A stretch of DNA of 64,000 bases, from positions 1 to 64,000 of the forward strand of contig CADEGD010000014.1 in the NCBI GenBank assembly GCA_902826795.1, given 5' to 3'. The notes beneath the pieces are model-generated. The model made no database searches, was not told the origin of the DNA, and saw only the letters and a program-made list of their open reading frames with translations. The number at the start of each line of letters is the position of its first letter. Within the stretch, counting starts at the first letter, position 1. Both the position numbers and the translations under genes were made by a program. Below, one piece after another: positions 1 through 8,802 of this stretch. Source of the stretch: an uncultured Acidobacteriota bacterium. GTDB taxonomy: Bacteria > Acidobacteriota > Blastocatellia > Pyrinomonadales > Pyrinomonadaceae.

Positions 1-56
1 ACCACCCCGTCAGCCGAAGCGGCTGCCACCCCTCCTTCGTAAGGAGGGGAGTTTTT
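1..56 (-). repeat. 55-bp palindromic repeat in frame inside metH (SPPYEGG family)
   Basis: An inverted palindrome (CCCCTCCTT/AAGGAGGGG core at 30-49, then an AGCCGAAGCGGCT hairpin) lies inside the metH frame. It encodes the peptide [18 protein letters not shown] just after the B12-binding domain. The same 55 bases occur in opposite orientation at 37625-37679 inside lysA, where they encode the same peptide. The left edge coincides with the window edge, so the copy may extend further. Confidence 0.9.
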
Positions 57-2672
57 TCCGACCGCCGCTGCCTCAGCCTTTTGCGTTAACTGATCCATCG
101 CGTGAAGGCCGTCAAACGCGTCGCGGGCGTAGAAGAGTTTTCCCTGATAAAGCGGGATCAGATCGTTATCGACGTAGCGCCGATTGAGCGCGGCACCGCC
201 GAGAATAACCGGCACGTTGATGCCGCGTTCGTTCATGATCTCGAGGTTGTCTCGCATGATCAGCGTCGATTTCACTAGCAGGCCGCTCATGCCGATCGCG
301 TCGGCTTTCGTCTCGTCCCACGAACGCAAGATGTCGTCGATCGGCTGCTTGATGCCGAGATTTACGACCTTGTAGCCGTTATTGGTCAAGATGATATCTA
401 CAAGATTTTTACCGATATCATGCACGTCTCCCTTTACCGTCGCGAGAACCATTGTGCCCTTGTTGGTCGATTCGGATTTCTCCATGAACGGCTCAAGAAA
501 CTTCACCGCAGCCTTCATCGCCTCGGCCGATTGAAGCACGAAAGGCAACTGCATCTGCCCCGCACCGAAAAGGTCGCCGACGACCTTCATCCCGCCGAGA
601 AGGATGTCATTGATGATCTCGAGCGGCGGATACTTTGTCAGAGCTTCTTTGAGCGAATCCTCGAGGCCGATCTTCTCGCCTTCGATGATGTGTTCTTTCA
701 GGCGTTCTTCGACCGGCAGATTCGAAATGTCCGGCTTGATCGACGCGGCGGTCTTCCCTTCGAACATCGTCGTGAACTCGCCGAGCGGATCGTACGTGCA
801 GATCAACGGATCGCGGACATTCTTGTCCGCATTTTCTGCTTCGCCATCGGTGCGGACAGGAATGTCCGCGTTCCACTTTCGCCGGTCATAGATCAGGTCA
901 CGAGCGGTGTCGATCTCGTGCTCCGTGAAACGCATCAGCGGCAATATCTTCGACGCATTCACGATCGCCGAGTTCATCCCGGCTTCGACGCAATCGTGCA
1001 GGAAAACCGAGTTCAGCACGACGCGAGCCGCGGGCGAAAGTCCGAATGAAATATTCGACACGCCGAGGATTTGATTTGCCTCGGGCATCTCTTCCTTGAT
1101 CTGCCGGATCGCTTTGATCGTCTCGTCGGCGTTCTTGCGGTCTTCCTCGATACCGGTCGAGATCGGCAACGCGAGCGAATCGAAGAAGATATCGTGTCCG
1201 GGAATGCTGTATTCGGTCGCCTGCTTGTAAGCTCGACGGGCGATCTTCAGCTTATTCTCGGCGGTGCGGGCCATTCCCTCTTCATCGATCAGCCCGATCA
1301 CGACCGCAGCTCCGTATTCCTTCGCGAGATCGAGAACTTTCAGGAATCGCTCTTCGCCGTCCTCATAGTTCGTCGAGTTGAGGATCGATTTACCGCCCGC
1401 ATGTTCGAGGCCGGCTTCCATCTTTTCCCACTCGGTCGAGTCGAACATGATCGGGATCTTCACGTTCGTGACGAGTCGAGCAGCGAGCTCATGCATATCG
1501 GCCACGCCGTCGCGTCCCACAAAATCGACGTTCACGTCTAGAATGTGTGCGCCTTCTTTTTCCTGGGACTTGGCGAGATTGACGAGTCCGTCCCAATCCT
1601 CCGCGTCGAGCAGATCGCGCATCTTTTTCGAACCGCTGGCATTCACGCGTTCGCCGACGATCAGGAACGATGCGTCCTGGGTGTAAGGCTGCTGGAAGTA
1701 GATGGACGAGGCAGACGGTGCGAGTTTCGCTCCACGCTGTTTCGGCGAGAGATTTCCGATGCGGTCAATGACAAGCTTGAGATGCTCCGGCGAAGTGCCG
1801 CAGCATCCGCCGACTATGTTTGCTCCGAGATCTTTTGCGAAGTGCTCGACCTGAGCCGCAAAGCTCTCCGGCGTCTCGTCGTAGTGCTGTTTGCCATCTT
1901 TGACCTCGGGCAGTCCCGCGTTGGGAAGGACGGAAATCGGGATCGGCGAATTATCGCTGAGATACTTAAAGCTGTCGGCCATCTGCTTCGGTCCGGTCCC
2001 GCAGTTCATACCGATCACGTCGATCGGGAACGGCTCTAGCGCCGTCAATGCTGCCCCGATCTCGGTACCGTTGAGCATCGTTCCGAACGTCTCGATCGTC
2101 ACTTGGGCGATAACGGGCAGCCGAATTTTGCTTGCGGTAAAATGATCGAATATTGCGGAGAGAGCGGCCTTCGTCTGCAGCAAGTCTTGACACGTTTCGA
2201 CGATCAGCACGTCGCTGCCGCCGTCGATCAGCCCGCGCACCTGTTCGGTGTAGGCGGCTTTCAGATCTTTGTAGGTAATGTGCCCAAGGGTCGGGAGCTT
2301 GGTTCCGGGACCGATCGAACCGGCTACGAATCGTGGTTTGTCTGGCGTCGAGTAGTCACTGGCAAGCCGCTTCGCGAGCTCGGCAGCTTTCTTATTTACA
2401 TCGTAAGTTTTCTCCGCGATGCCGAACTCAGCCAGTACGATCTCGCTACCGCCGAAAGAGTTGGTCTCGATCACGTCGCAACCGACATCGAGAAACCCTG
2501 TATGCACGGTCTCGATCGCTTCCGGCCGCGTGTAGAGCAGATTCTCCGAGCAATTCTCAAACTCCGGCCCACCCCAATCGTCGATCGTCAGATTTAACGC
2601 CTGAAGATTACTGCCCATCGCACCGTCGAAGACGATGACGCGTTCTTTCAATAGATCCAAGAATGAAGCCAT
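1..2672 (-). CDS. metH: Cobalamin-dependent methionine synthase MetH, 3' end beyond window
   Basis: MetH moves a methyl group from 5-methyltetrahydrofolate through cobalamin to homocysteine in the cytoplasm. About 890 codons are visible. The homocysteine-methyltransferase barrel covers residues 1-300 and ends with zinc-ligand cysteines in '[10 protein letters not shown]' (about 288). The pterin-binding domain starts at '[16 protein letters not shown]' (about 336). A helical cap and B12-binding domain follow, with the cobalamin-ligand motif 'DVHDIGKN' near residue 751. The usual C-terminal reactivation domain would lie outside the window. The ATG at 2672 directly follows a terminator hairpin and has no Shine-Dalgarno sequence of its own. 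An in-frame ATG at 2693 lies in the hairpin loop, and an in-frame ATT lies 7 bases after the AGGAG at 2725-2729, so the start is uncertain. Two palindromic repeats are embedded in frame (813-874 and 1-56). The family assignment is secure. Confidence 0.95.
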   Translation of the reverse strand, partial: MASFLDLLKERVIVFDGAMGSNLQALNLTIDDWGGPEFENCSENLLYTRPEAIETVHTGFLDVGCDVIETNSFGGSEIVLAEFGIAEKTYDVNKKAAELAKRLASDYSTPDKPRFVAGSIGPGTKLPTLGHITYKDLKAAYTEQVRGLIDGGSDVLIVETCQDLLQTKAALSAIFDHFTASKIRLPVIAQVTIETFGTMLNGTEIGAALTALEPFPIDVIGMNCGTGPKQMADSFKYLSDNSPIPISVLPNAGLPEVKDGKQHYDETPESFAAQVEHFAKDLGANIVGGCCGTSPEHLKLVIDRIGNLSPKQRGAKLAPSASSIYFQQPYTQDASFLIVGERVNASGSKKMRDLLDAEDWDGLVNLAKSQEKEGAHILDVNVDFVGRDGVADMHELAARLVTNVKIPIMFDSTEWEKMEAGLEHAGGKSILNSTNYEDGEERFLKVLDLAKEYGAAVVIGLIDEEGMARTAENKLKIARRAYKQATEYSIPGHDIFFDSLALPISTGIEEDRKNADETIKAIRQIKEEMPEANQILGVSNISFGLSPAARVVLNSVFLHDCVEAGMNSAIVNASKILPLMRFTEHEIDTARDLIYDRRKWNADIPVRTDGEAENADKNVRDPLICTYDPLGEFTTMFEGKTAASIKPDISNLPVEERLKEHIIEGEKIGLEDSLKEALTKYPPLEIINDILLGGMKVVGDLFGAGQMQLPFVLQSAEAMKAAVKFLEPFMEKSESTNKGTMVLATVKGDVHDIGKNLVDIILTNNGYKVVNLGIKQPIDDILRSWDETKADAIGMSGLLVKSTLIMRDNLEIMNERGINVPVILGGAALNRRYVDNDLIPLYQGKLFYARDAFDGLHAMDQLTQKAEAAAVGKNSPPYEGGVAAASADGV
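813..874 (-). repeat. Double GCGGACA palindrome in frame inside metH (ADKNVR family)
   Basis: Two imperfect palindromes, 813-830 and 852-869, each GCGGACA-N4-TGTCCGC, sit 21 bases apart with GTTCC at the outer edge. On the metH strand they read as NADIPVR and NADKNVR, between the cap region and the upstream domain. Related copies lie at 42551-42606, 51217-51240 and 54119-54141. Confidence 0.85.
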
Positions 2673-2675
2673 AAG

Positions 2676-2705
2676 AAAAACTCTGTACTGCATTACAGCA
2701 CAGAG
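2676..2705 (-). terminator. Intrinsic terminator in the metH leader
   Basis: On the minus strand, ten paired bases CTCTGTGCTG/CAGTACAGAG (2681-2705, one G-U pair) with a 5-base loop are followed at once by TTTTTC. It stands between the SAM-II aptamer and the metH ATG at 2672. This makes transcription termination the likely expression platform of the riboswitch. The loop contains an in-frame ATG at 2693. Confidence 0.8.
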
Positions 2706-2724
2706 TCTCGTTAAAATATTGATT

Positions 2725-2790
2725 CTCCTGCTGTTTAGCCGATTATTTTACGTGGCCGCAAGTCGCAATAACTCACCACGTCCCGAACGT
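2725..2790 (-). promoter_or_regulatory. SAM-II riboswitch upstream of metH
   Basis: The minus strand shows the conserved order of the SAM-II (metA) aptamer: ACGTGGTGAG (2772-2781), then CTTGCGG-CCACGT (about 2750-2762), an A-rich joint AAAATAA, the invariant GCTAAA (2734-2739) and a purine-rich AGGAG (2725-2729). The two ACGTGG/CCACGT arms form P1, and GCTAAA would enter the pseudoknot. It lies 50-100 bases before metH, a gene expected to respond to S-adenosylmethionine. The class is best known from proteobacteria and Bacteroidetes. Downstream lies a terminator, whereas SAM-II more commonly masks the ribosome site. Confidence 0.9.
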
Positions 2791-2864
2791 TCAATTCTAG
2801 AAGTTTAGTGGCCGAGGGTCAACCAGCGAACCGCGGCCATGATCCCGTCTGAAAGTTGATCACT

Positions 2865-3503
2865 CTATTTCTTAGTAATGTAATTGAACGCCATTGAGGC
2901 GATGTCGTCGAGGGCGGAGCCGTCGCGGTCGCTATCGAGCATGGACGAAGCCATGTCCATCATCGGGTTTCCAGAAGACGGAGCCGCAGCCGCTTGGCCG
3001 CCGCCGATCGCATTGCCGAGAATTCCGCCGAGCATTCCGCCGAGGCCGTCAGCGCCGACGTTCTGCTGCTGCTTTTGCTGGCCGAGATAGCCCATCACGA
3101 TCGGCGCCAGCATCATCAGGATCTGTGCGACCTGGCCCATCCCGAGTCCGGATTTTTGGCTTACATCCTGAGCGACCTGATTCTGATTGCCGCCGAGAAT
3201 GTGGCCGAGAATGCCGCCGGCGTCGGCCTGACGCGGAGTCGGGGTAGCTTGATCGAAGATAAGACTGCCGAGGCCGCCAAGATTACCTAGGATGCTTCCG
3301 TCGTGATCGTTCGAGAGAGCGTTGTCCAAACTCTGAGCCCCCTGTGGCGTCGAGGCGTTGCTTGCCAAACCGCCGAGGATCGCCGGCAGAGCAGCCTGGA
3401 TCGCCGTATTCACGAGCGACGGTTCAGCCCCGACCTGACCGCTGATCTGATCGACCGCTTCATTTCCCTGCTGGGCGCCTAAAAGGTCTTGTAACGAAAA
3501 CAT
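2865..3503 (-). CDS. DUF937 (YidB-like) glycine-rich protein
   Basis: This 212-residue protein starts with the DUF937-type segment 'MFSLQDLLGAQQGNEAV' and a 'AIQAALPAILGGLASNA' helix. It continues as Gly/Gln-rich sequence ('LGQQKQQQNVG', 'GGMLGGILGNAIGGGQ') and ends in a conserved short helix with an acidic 'LDSDRDGSALDDI' stretch that looks like a calcium-binding or dockerin-like loop. No signal peptide is seen, so it is probably cytoplasmic. The ATG at 3503 has a good ribosome site (AAGGAG, 13 bases upstream). The function of DUF937 is not known. The gene is transcribed away from the NHL lipoprotein and towards metH, with the riboswitch leader between them. Confidence 0.8.
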   Translation of the reverse strand: MFSLQDLLGAQQGNEAVDQISGQVGAEPSLVNTAIQAALPAILGGLASNASTPQGAQSLDNALSNDHDGSILGNLGGLGSLIFDQATPTPRQADAGGILGHILGGNQNQVAQDVSQKSGLGMGQVAQILMMLAPIVMGYLGQQKQQQNVGADGLGGMLGGILGNAIGGGQAAAAPSSGNPMMDMASSMLDSDRDGSALDDIASMAFNYITKK

Positions 3504-3576
3504 ACCTGTTGTCTCCTTGTTTGTTGGTTTCGGAAAATTTGTACGAAGATACTATCAGAGAAGCCGATCTTCACCA

Positions 3577-5589
3577 ATGCACTTCATACCTAAGGCCGTC
3601 CGAGCTTTTTCTTATCTCATCCTGCTGCTGGTCGCTTTTATCGCGTCGGGCTGCGGCGATCGAACCACAACGCGTTCGTTCATGACTGTCCGTACGTTGG
3701 GGCTATCGAGCTATGAACTCGGCGAACCTTTCGGAGTCGCAGTGATCGGGGAAACCGTTTATTGGAGTGACGGTGCCAGCGGAAGGGTGTATTGGAACCC
3801 ATCTAAGTCGGGACTGCGTATTGTCAAAACGGAGGCCCTAGATACTCCGTCGGGAATCGCTGTGGACGCCCAACGGAAGATGGTGGTTGCCGACTCGGGT
3901 AGGCACGCCATTTACAATGCGGAATATGAACCGTTGCTTCTGGCGGGCGTTGAGAACGGGCCTGGATTTGCTGATGGCGAGGCCGCGTCAGCAAGATTCA
4001 ATGGCCCTACGGGAATCGCAGTTGGGCCCGAGGGAAAGATCTTCGTCTCCGATACTTATAACGATCGAATCCGCGTCATTGAGAACGGATTCGTTTCGAC
4101 TCTGGCGGGAGGCTCGCGTGGATTCGCGGATGGCATTGGAACCTCGGCGCAGTTCGACACACCGCTGGGTTTGGCGACGTGGGGAGAGCGGCTACTGGTA
4201 GCGGACGCGGGAAACCGGCGGATAAGAGTGGTCGAGCCCGATGGCCGCGTTTGGACGTTGGCGGGCAACGGCGGCGGTGATTTAGTCGATGGCTTTCCGC
4301 TGCAGGCGAGTTTTGTTCGGCCGACGGCGATCGCCGTCAGTCCTGACGGGGCGATCTACATTGCGGACGGAAATGCGATCCGCGTGATCGGACGGCGTTC
4401 GTTTCCTTATGTAGAGACGATTGCGGGTGGTAGGGGCCGAGGCTTTCGCGACGGAAAGCCGCTGACCGCTAAATTAAACCGGCCGTCCGGATTGGCTTTC
4501 GATAACGAAGGCAGATTACTGGTAGCCGACAGCGATAACGGCCTAGTCCGCATTTTCGATTTCGAAGATTCACCGGCAAAGGCCGAAAGCCCACGGCCGA
4601 AGGCCTTTACCGCCGACGAATTTCGCACGCTTCAGCCGCCGCGATGGCCTTACGACCCGCCGCAAGCGAAGCGAGACATTGCCGGCACGCTCGGTGAGAT
4701 CCGCGGCGAGATCGTAGACGAGAATTCCGAGGCTTGGTTTCACAACGGCCTCGACATCGCGGGCGGTTATGGCGAAACGGCTCGGTTCATTCGCGATGAG
4801 AAGGTGCTAAATCCGATGTCGGCCGAGAATTTCGGTACGCTTCGCGAACTGCTGCGGATGCCGACGATCGGATACATACACATCCGGCTCGGACGCGATA
4901 AGGACAATCGATCGTTCAGCGATCCGCGGTTCATTTTTTCGAACGATACAGTCGGAAAGTTGAACGGCGTTCGCGTTCCGCGTGGAGCGAAGTTCAAAGC
5001 GGGCGAGGCGATCGGCACGCTTAACCCGATGAATCACGTCCACATGATCGCCGGACCAAGCGGTGCGGAGATGAATGCCCTTGCGGCTTTGACGCTGCCC
5101 GGCGTCAGCGATTCGATCGTTCCAACTATCGACCGAGTCTCTATGTTTGACGAAAGCTGGAACGAAATTGAAACTCAAACGGCATTGTCGCGTATCAAAT
5201 TAGCAGTAAGAACGCGGATAGTTGTGCGGGCTTTCGACCGGATGGACGGCAACCCTGAGCGAAGGCGTTTGGGAGTTTACCGCGTCGGATATCAGGTGTT
5301 GAATGCTGATGCCTCGCCGCGCAGCGAGCCGGACTGGACGATAACGTTCGACCGCAATCCGCCGTGGCAAGCCGTGAAGACAGTTTACGCCGTCGGCAGT
5401 AAATCGGGTGCGACGGGCGAGACGATATTCAATTACATCGTCACAAATCGATTGAACGCAGAATCGTACGGCGAGGGCTTTTTCGATCCAGCGTCTTACG
5501 AACCCGGAAACTATACAATTCGAGTTTTTGCCGCAGACTTCTTCGGCAATCAGGCATATAAAGACATCCCTGTTGAGGTGATCAGATAA
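3577..5589 (+). CDS. NHL-repeat lipoprotein with M23-like C-terminal region
   Basis: The ATG at 3577 gives a lipoprotein signal ending in the lipobox 'FIASGC', so that start is preferred over an upstream in-frame TTG at 3517. Residues 40-350 hold NHL-type beta-propeller blades, seen as repeated 'DTYNDRIRVIENG', 'DAGNRRIRVVEPDG' and 'DSDNGLVRIFD' units separated by 'GFADG'-like turns. The C-terminal third has 'AWFHNGLDIAGGYGE' and 'MNHVHMIAGPSG', which resemble the two metal-ligand regions of LytM/M23 peptidases (HxxxD and HxH). The ligand set is incomplete. The protein is predicted to be anchored at the cell envelope. The stop TAA directly touches the ATG of the aminopeptidase, so the two are probably co-expressed. 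The propeller call is strong; peptidase activity is doubtful. Confidence 0.8.
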   Translation: MHFIPKAVRAFSYLILLLVAFIASGCGDRTTTRSFMTVRTLGLSSYELGEPFGVAVIGETVYWSDGASGRVYWNPSKSGLRIVKTEALDTPSGIAVDAQRKMVVADSGRHAIYNAEYEPLLLAGVENGPGFADGEAASARFNGPTGIAVGPEGKIFVSDTYNDRIRVIENGFVSTLAGGSRGFADGIGTSAQFDTPLGLATWGERLLVADAGNRRIRVVEPDGRVWTLAGNGGGDLVDGFPLQASFVRPTAIAVSPDGAIYIADGNAIRVIGRRSFPYVETIAGGRGRGFRDGKPLTAKLNRPSGLAFDNEGRLLVADSDNGLVRIFDFEDSPAKAESPRPKAFTADEFRTLQPPRWPYDPPQAKRDIAGTLGEIRGEIVDENSEAWFHNGLDIAGGYGETARFIRDEKVLNPMSAENFGTLRELLRMPTIGYIHIRLGRDKDNRSFSDPRFIFSNDTVGKLNGVRVPRGAKFKAGEAIGTLNPMNHVHMIAGPSGAEMNALAALTLPGVSDSIVPTIDRVSMFDESWNEIETQTALSRIKLAVRTRIVVRAFDRMDGNPERRRLGVYRVGYQVLNADASPRSEPDWTITFDRNPPWQAVKTVYAVGSKSGATGETIFNYIVTNRLNAESYGEGFFDPASYEPGNYTIRVFAADFFGNQAYKDIPVEVIR

Positions 5590-7167
5590 ATGAGACTCTT
5601 CGCTTACGCATTCCTCCTTGTCATAACAGTTTCGCCGTTCACGACGCTTGCCGTCGATCCGCCGTCGATCCTGATAACTCCGGCGGCTCCGAAGATCTCC
5701 GTCGAAGAGCGTCATGCCGAACTTGCGAAACGACGTGCGGCCGTCGCGTCGAAGATGGACGACAAGAGCGTGCTCGTGATGTTCTCGGCCGAGTCGAAGC
5801 TCTACACGAACGACGTGGATTACGTATTTCGGCAAGAGAATAATCTCTACTATCTGACCGGCCTAAAGCAGATCGGGGCGACTCTGGTGATCACGAAAGA
5901 CGGAGCGAAGATCACGCAGGCCGTGTTCATTCCAAAGCGGGTTCCGATGCGCGAGGCGTGGGAAGGGCGGATGTATTCGGACGAAGACGCGACTCGGATA
6001 TCGGGAGTCAATACGATCGTGGATGCGGCAGATCGCGATAAATATCTCGACGCTTTGAAGAGTAAAACCAACTGGACCTCGACTGACGGCAAAGTTTCGT
6101 TGATGTCGAATCCGGCGAGCCTTTATCTTCTGCTGCCGAATGCGGCACAAGACCGGATAGGTGCGAAGGAATATAAGCAGGAGGCGGATTTTTCGGTCGG
6201 GTTCGACACGGCGGTGAAGAACGCCCGGCCGATCTTCAACGAACTTCGCCAGATCAAGTCACCTTACGAGTTAAAACTCCTGCAGCATGCGATCGACATC
6301 ACGACCGAGGCTCAGATGCGCTCGATGGCGATCGTCGGGCGCGCCGAGTGGGAATATCAGGTTCACGCCGAGGTCGAATACACGTTCCGCCGCCGCAACG
6401 CCGATTACTGGGGATATCCGTCGATCGTCGGATGCGGCGCGAATGCCACGACGCTCCACTACGTCGAATCGCAGAGCGCGGTCGTCAAAGGCCAACTCCT
6501 GCTGATGGACGTTGGAGCCGAGTATGAACACTACACTGCGGACGTAACGCGAACATATCCCGTTAATGGCAAGTTCACGAAGGAGCAGGCCGAGATTTAT
6601 CAGATCGTTTACGACGCGCAGGAAGCGGTTGCGAAGGCGACCAAGCCGGGCGTTTCGTGGCGTGACCTGAACATCATTGCTCAGAACACGATCGCCGAAG
6701 GGTTGCAGAAACTCGGACTGATCACCGATCTAAAGCCGGCAACCGACGGCCCGGTCCAGCCGCGTTCGCGAGAGGTCGGCAACTGGTTTATCCACGGCCT
6801 CGGCCACTGGCTGGGGATGAACGTCCACGACGTCGGCAGCTACAGCGTTCCGCTGCAGGCTGGAATGGTCTTCACGAACGAGCCGGGCATCTACATTCGT
6901 GAAGACGCTCTCGATAATCTTTCTAGCACGCCGGCCGGAAAGGAGTTTGCGGCGAAGGTCAAAACCGCGTTCGAGAAGTATAAGAACATCGGCGTCCGCA
7001 TCGAAGACGACTTGCTCGTAACCGAGACGGGTGTCCATTGGATGACCGGCAAGCTTCCCCGATCGATCGCCGACATCGAAGCCTTTATGGCGAAAGCTCC
7101 GAAGGAAATTCCCTACACCGCTCGCCGTGCTCAAACCGGCGGACTGCTCGTTGCGGCATCACACTAG
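5590..7167 (+). CDS. Secreted Xaa-Pro aminopeptidase (M24B, PepP-like)
   Basis: This 525-residue protein has an N-terminal signal peptide (residues 1-22, 'LLVITVSPFTTLA'), an aminopeptidase-P N-terminal domain ('NDVDYVFRQENNLYYLTGL', about 78-97) and an M24 pita-bread domain. The metal ligands are visible: Asp in 'LLMDVGAEYEHYTADVTR' (about 305-322), His in 'GLGHWLGMNVHD' (about 405), Glu in 'TNEPGIYI' and Glu in 'GVRIEDDLLVTETG'. Such enzymes remove N-terminal residues before proline from peptides using two Mn/Zn ions. Export to the periplasm suggests a role in peptide scavenging. Its ATG abuts the stop of the NHL lipoprotein gene and a terminator follows. A function in processing specific substrates cannot be judged. 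Confidence 0.93.
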   Translation: MRLFAYAFLLVITVSPFTTLAVDPPSILITPAAPKISVEERHAELAKRRAAVASKMDDKSVLVMFSAESKLYTNDVDYVFRQENNLYYLTGLKQIGATLVITKDGAKITQAVFIPKRVPMREAWEGRMYSDEDATRISGVNTIVDAADRDKYLDALKSKTNWTSTDGKVSLMSNPASLYLLLPNAAQDRIGAKEYKQEADFSVGFDTAVKNARPIFNELRQIKSPYELKLLQHAIDITTEAQMRSMAIVGRAEWEYQVHAEVEYTFRRRNADYWGYPSIVGCGANATTLHYVESQSAVVKGQLLLMDVGAEYEHYTADVTRTYPVNGKFTKEQAEIYQIVYDAQEAVAKATKPGVSWRDLNIIAQNTIAEGLQKLGLITDLKPATDGPVQPRSREVGNWFIHGLGHWLGMNVHDVGSYSVPLQAGMVFTNEPGIYIREDALDNLSSTPAGKEFAAKVKTAFEKYKNIGVRIEDDLLVTETGVHWMTGKLPRSIADIEAFMAKAPKEIPYTARRAQTGGLLVAASH

Positions 7168-7174
7168 ACAACGA

Positions 7175-7203
7175 GGGCTGCCAAACGGCGGCCCTTTTCT
7201 TTG
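7175..7203 (+). terminator. Intrinsic terminator after the aminopeptidase gene
   Basis: An 8-bp stem GGGCTGCC (7175-7182) / GGCGGCCC (7187-7194) with loop AAAC is followed by TTTTCTTT. It closes the NHL lipoprotein-aminopeptidase transcription unit. Confidence 0.85.
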
Positions 7204-7240
7204 ACTAACCTGGCGAAAGTTGTAATCCTTTTCAGGACTT

Positions 7241-7861
7241 ATGACTCGCAGATTTTTGCTTTTGTTCGCAAGCGTATCGCTATTCATCTCTTGCACGATT
7301 CCCGGCCAAGATAGAGCATCGAACGCTCGTCCTACTCCGACTCCGATTCCGACTCCTACTTCGGGTCCATTTCCAACCCCCGAAGCGGCTCCCGAAGGAG
7401 CGGCCGGAATGTCCGCGACGCTGGTTTGTCAGGCGGTTGACCCGGGCGAATACGACATATACAAGAAACAGACCTTCGCGATCGACTTTGAGCCGTTTCG
7501 AGATTCCTGTTTCGTTACCTCGCACAATCCCGAAATGGACGACCCGCCGATGGAATCGAACTTCGCGATCTTCAAAAACGGAAAAAAAGTTTTCGATTTC
7601 CCATCGCAGTTCAACGGCGTAAGTTTTGGATGCTGGATCGACGCGGTTGCATTTCCCGACCTGAACGGCGACAAACGCAATGATGTAGTCGTCGTCAGCA
7701 AATGCCAAGCGAAGGAGCGCTCATATAACGAAAATACGGTCTACATCAACGACGGCAAAGGATTCACGACCCGCGAAGACGCGAACACGCAGCTCGGCGA
7801 ATTCACTACGGTAAAACAGGTCATCGATTTTGTCGGCGAAAACAGGAGCATGTTTTTTTGA
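7241..7861 (+). CDS. Lipoprotein of unknown function with one FG-GAP-like segment
   Basis: This 206-residue protein has a lipoprotein signal with lipobox 'SLFISC' (Cys about 18). A proline/threonine linker follows ('PTPTPIPTPTSGPFPTP'), then a compact domain containing four cysteines. 'FPDLNGDKRNDVVVVSKC' near residue 147 looks like an FG-GAP/VCBS Ca-binding strand, as in extracellular propeller proteins, but only one copy is seen, so it is not a full propeller. The stop TGA overlaps the next ATG (TGATG), which suggests translational coupling to the lipid-kinase gene. The specific function is unknown. Confidence 0.75.
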   Translation: MTRRFLLLFASVSLFISCTIPGQDRASNARPTPTPIPTPTSGPFPTPEAAPEGAAGMSATLVCQAVDPGEYDIYKKQTFAIDFEPFRDSCFVTSHNPEMDDPPMESNFAIFKNGKKVFDFPSQFNGVSFGCWIDAVAFPDLNGDKRNDVVVVSKCQAKERSYNENTVYINDGKGFTTREDANTQLGEFTTVKQVIDFVGENRSMFF

Positions 7862-8802
7862 TGCTGCCTCTTGTTGTCGTCAATCCTAAGTCCGCGTCAG
7901 GCGCCACGCGAAATAACTGGTCGGGGATCGCGAGCGATCTGCGGACGCATTTTGGCGCGTTTCAGGTCGCGTTCACGAAAGGACCTGGTGACGGCGTCGA
8001 ACTCGCGAAGCGTTCGGCTCTCGAAGGACGCAAACTGATCATCGCGTGCGGCGGTGACGGCACGATCAATGAGATCGCGAACGGTATCATCGCATCGGAA
8101 ACCAATTGCGAACTCGGCATCTTTCCTTCCGGAACGGGCGGCGATTTTCGGCGTACGCTGGAGATACCTAGCGAGCCACGCGAAGCCGCAAGGGCTTTGA
8201 AAGAAGGCCGTACCGAGGCGATCGACGTCGGCCGGGCTACTTACAAAAATTTCGATGGCGAGGAAGAGAATCGGCATTTTCTCAACGTAACATCTTTCGG
8301 ACTCGCCGCCGCGATCATCGACCGCGTCAAGGGTTCGTCCTCGCTCAACTGGCTGCCGCTCGACACCGTCCGAGGGCGTGCGACCTTTGCCCTTTCGACG
8401 CTTCAGGAAGTAGTCGGGATCGGTACGACACGAGTTCGTGTCAAGATCGACGACGGCGACGAACGGCTGATCTCGACCGTGAATTTCTGCATCGCCAACG
8501 CCAGATACTTCGGCGGCGGAATGATGATCGCTCCCGATGCGAAGGTAAACGACGGCTTTCTCGACGTGATCAACATCGGCGATATCAACACCGCAAAGAT
8601 TATCCTCAACGCCTACACTCTCTACCGCGGCACCCATCTCGACCTTCCCGAAGTCGCCGACACCCTCGCAAAACGGATAGAAGCCCGTCCGATGAACGAC
8701 CACGATCAGGTCCACATCGAGGTCGATGGCGAACTGCCCGGAATGCTTCCTGCGGTGTATGAGGTTGTGCCGAAGGCGCTGAAGGTGCGTGTCCCGCGTT
8801 AG
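7861..8802 (+). CDS. Diacylglycerol/lipid kinase family protein (YegS/BmrU-like)
   Basis: This 313-residue protein has the DAGK catalytic fold: 'VVVNPKSASGATRNNW' at the start, the nucleotide-binding 'ACGGDGTINEIANGI' at about 62-76 and 'GIFPSGTGGDFRRTL' at about 89-103. A C-terminal beta-sandwich domain contains 'NARYFGGGMMIAPDAKVNDG'. These enzymes phosphorylate diacylglycerol, sphingosine-like or other lipids at the inner face of the membrane; the substrate cannot be told from sequence. The ATG at 7861 overlaps the upstream stop, and an AGGAG lies at 7844-7848. The gene ends in a 4-base convergent overlap (TTAG, 8799-8802) with the small gene on the other strand. Confidence 0.9.
   Translation: MLPLVVVNPKSASGATRNNWSGIASDLRTHFGAFQVAFTKGPGDGVELAKRSALEGRKLIIACGGDGTINEIANGIIASETNCELGIFPSGTGGDFRRTLEIPSEPREAARALKEGRTEAIDVGRATYKNFDGEEENRHFLNVTSFGLAAAIIDRVKGSSSLNWLPLDTVRGRATFALSTLQEVVGIGTTRVRVKIDDGDERLISTVNFCIANARYFGGGMMIAPDAKVNDGFLDVINIGDINTAKIILNAYTLYRGTHLDLPEVADTLAKRIEARPMNDHDQVHIEVDGELPGMLPAVYEVVPKALKVRVPR

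Noticed and set aside
420..2597. Series of plus-strand open frames opposite metH
   Set aside because: The minus strand reads as continuous methionine synthase from 2672 to the window edge, so the plus-strand frames are shadows.
2676..2800. Cobalamin riboswitch before metH
   Set aside because: The leader is too short and lacks the B12 box; the conserved words match SAM-II.
5200..5835. 211-codon minus-strand frame across the NHL/aminopeptidase junction
   Set aside because: It overlaps two well-supported plus-strand genes and shows no domain or ribosome site.
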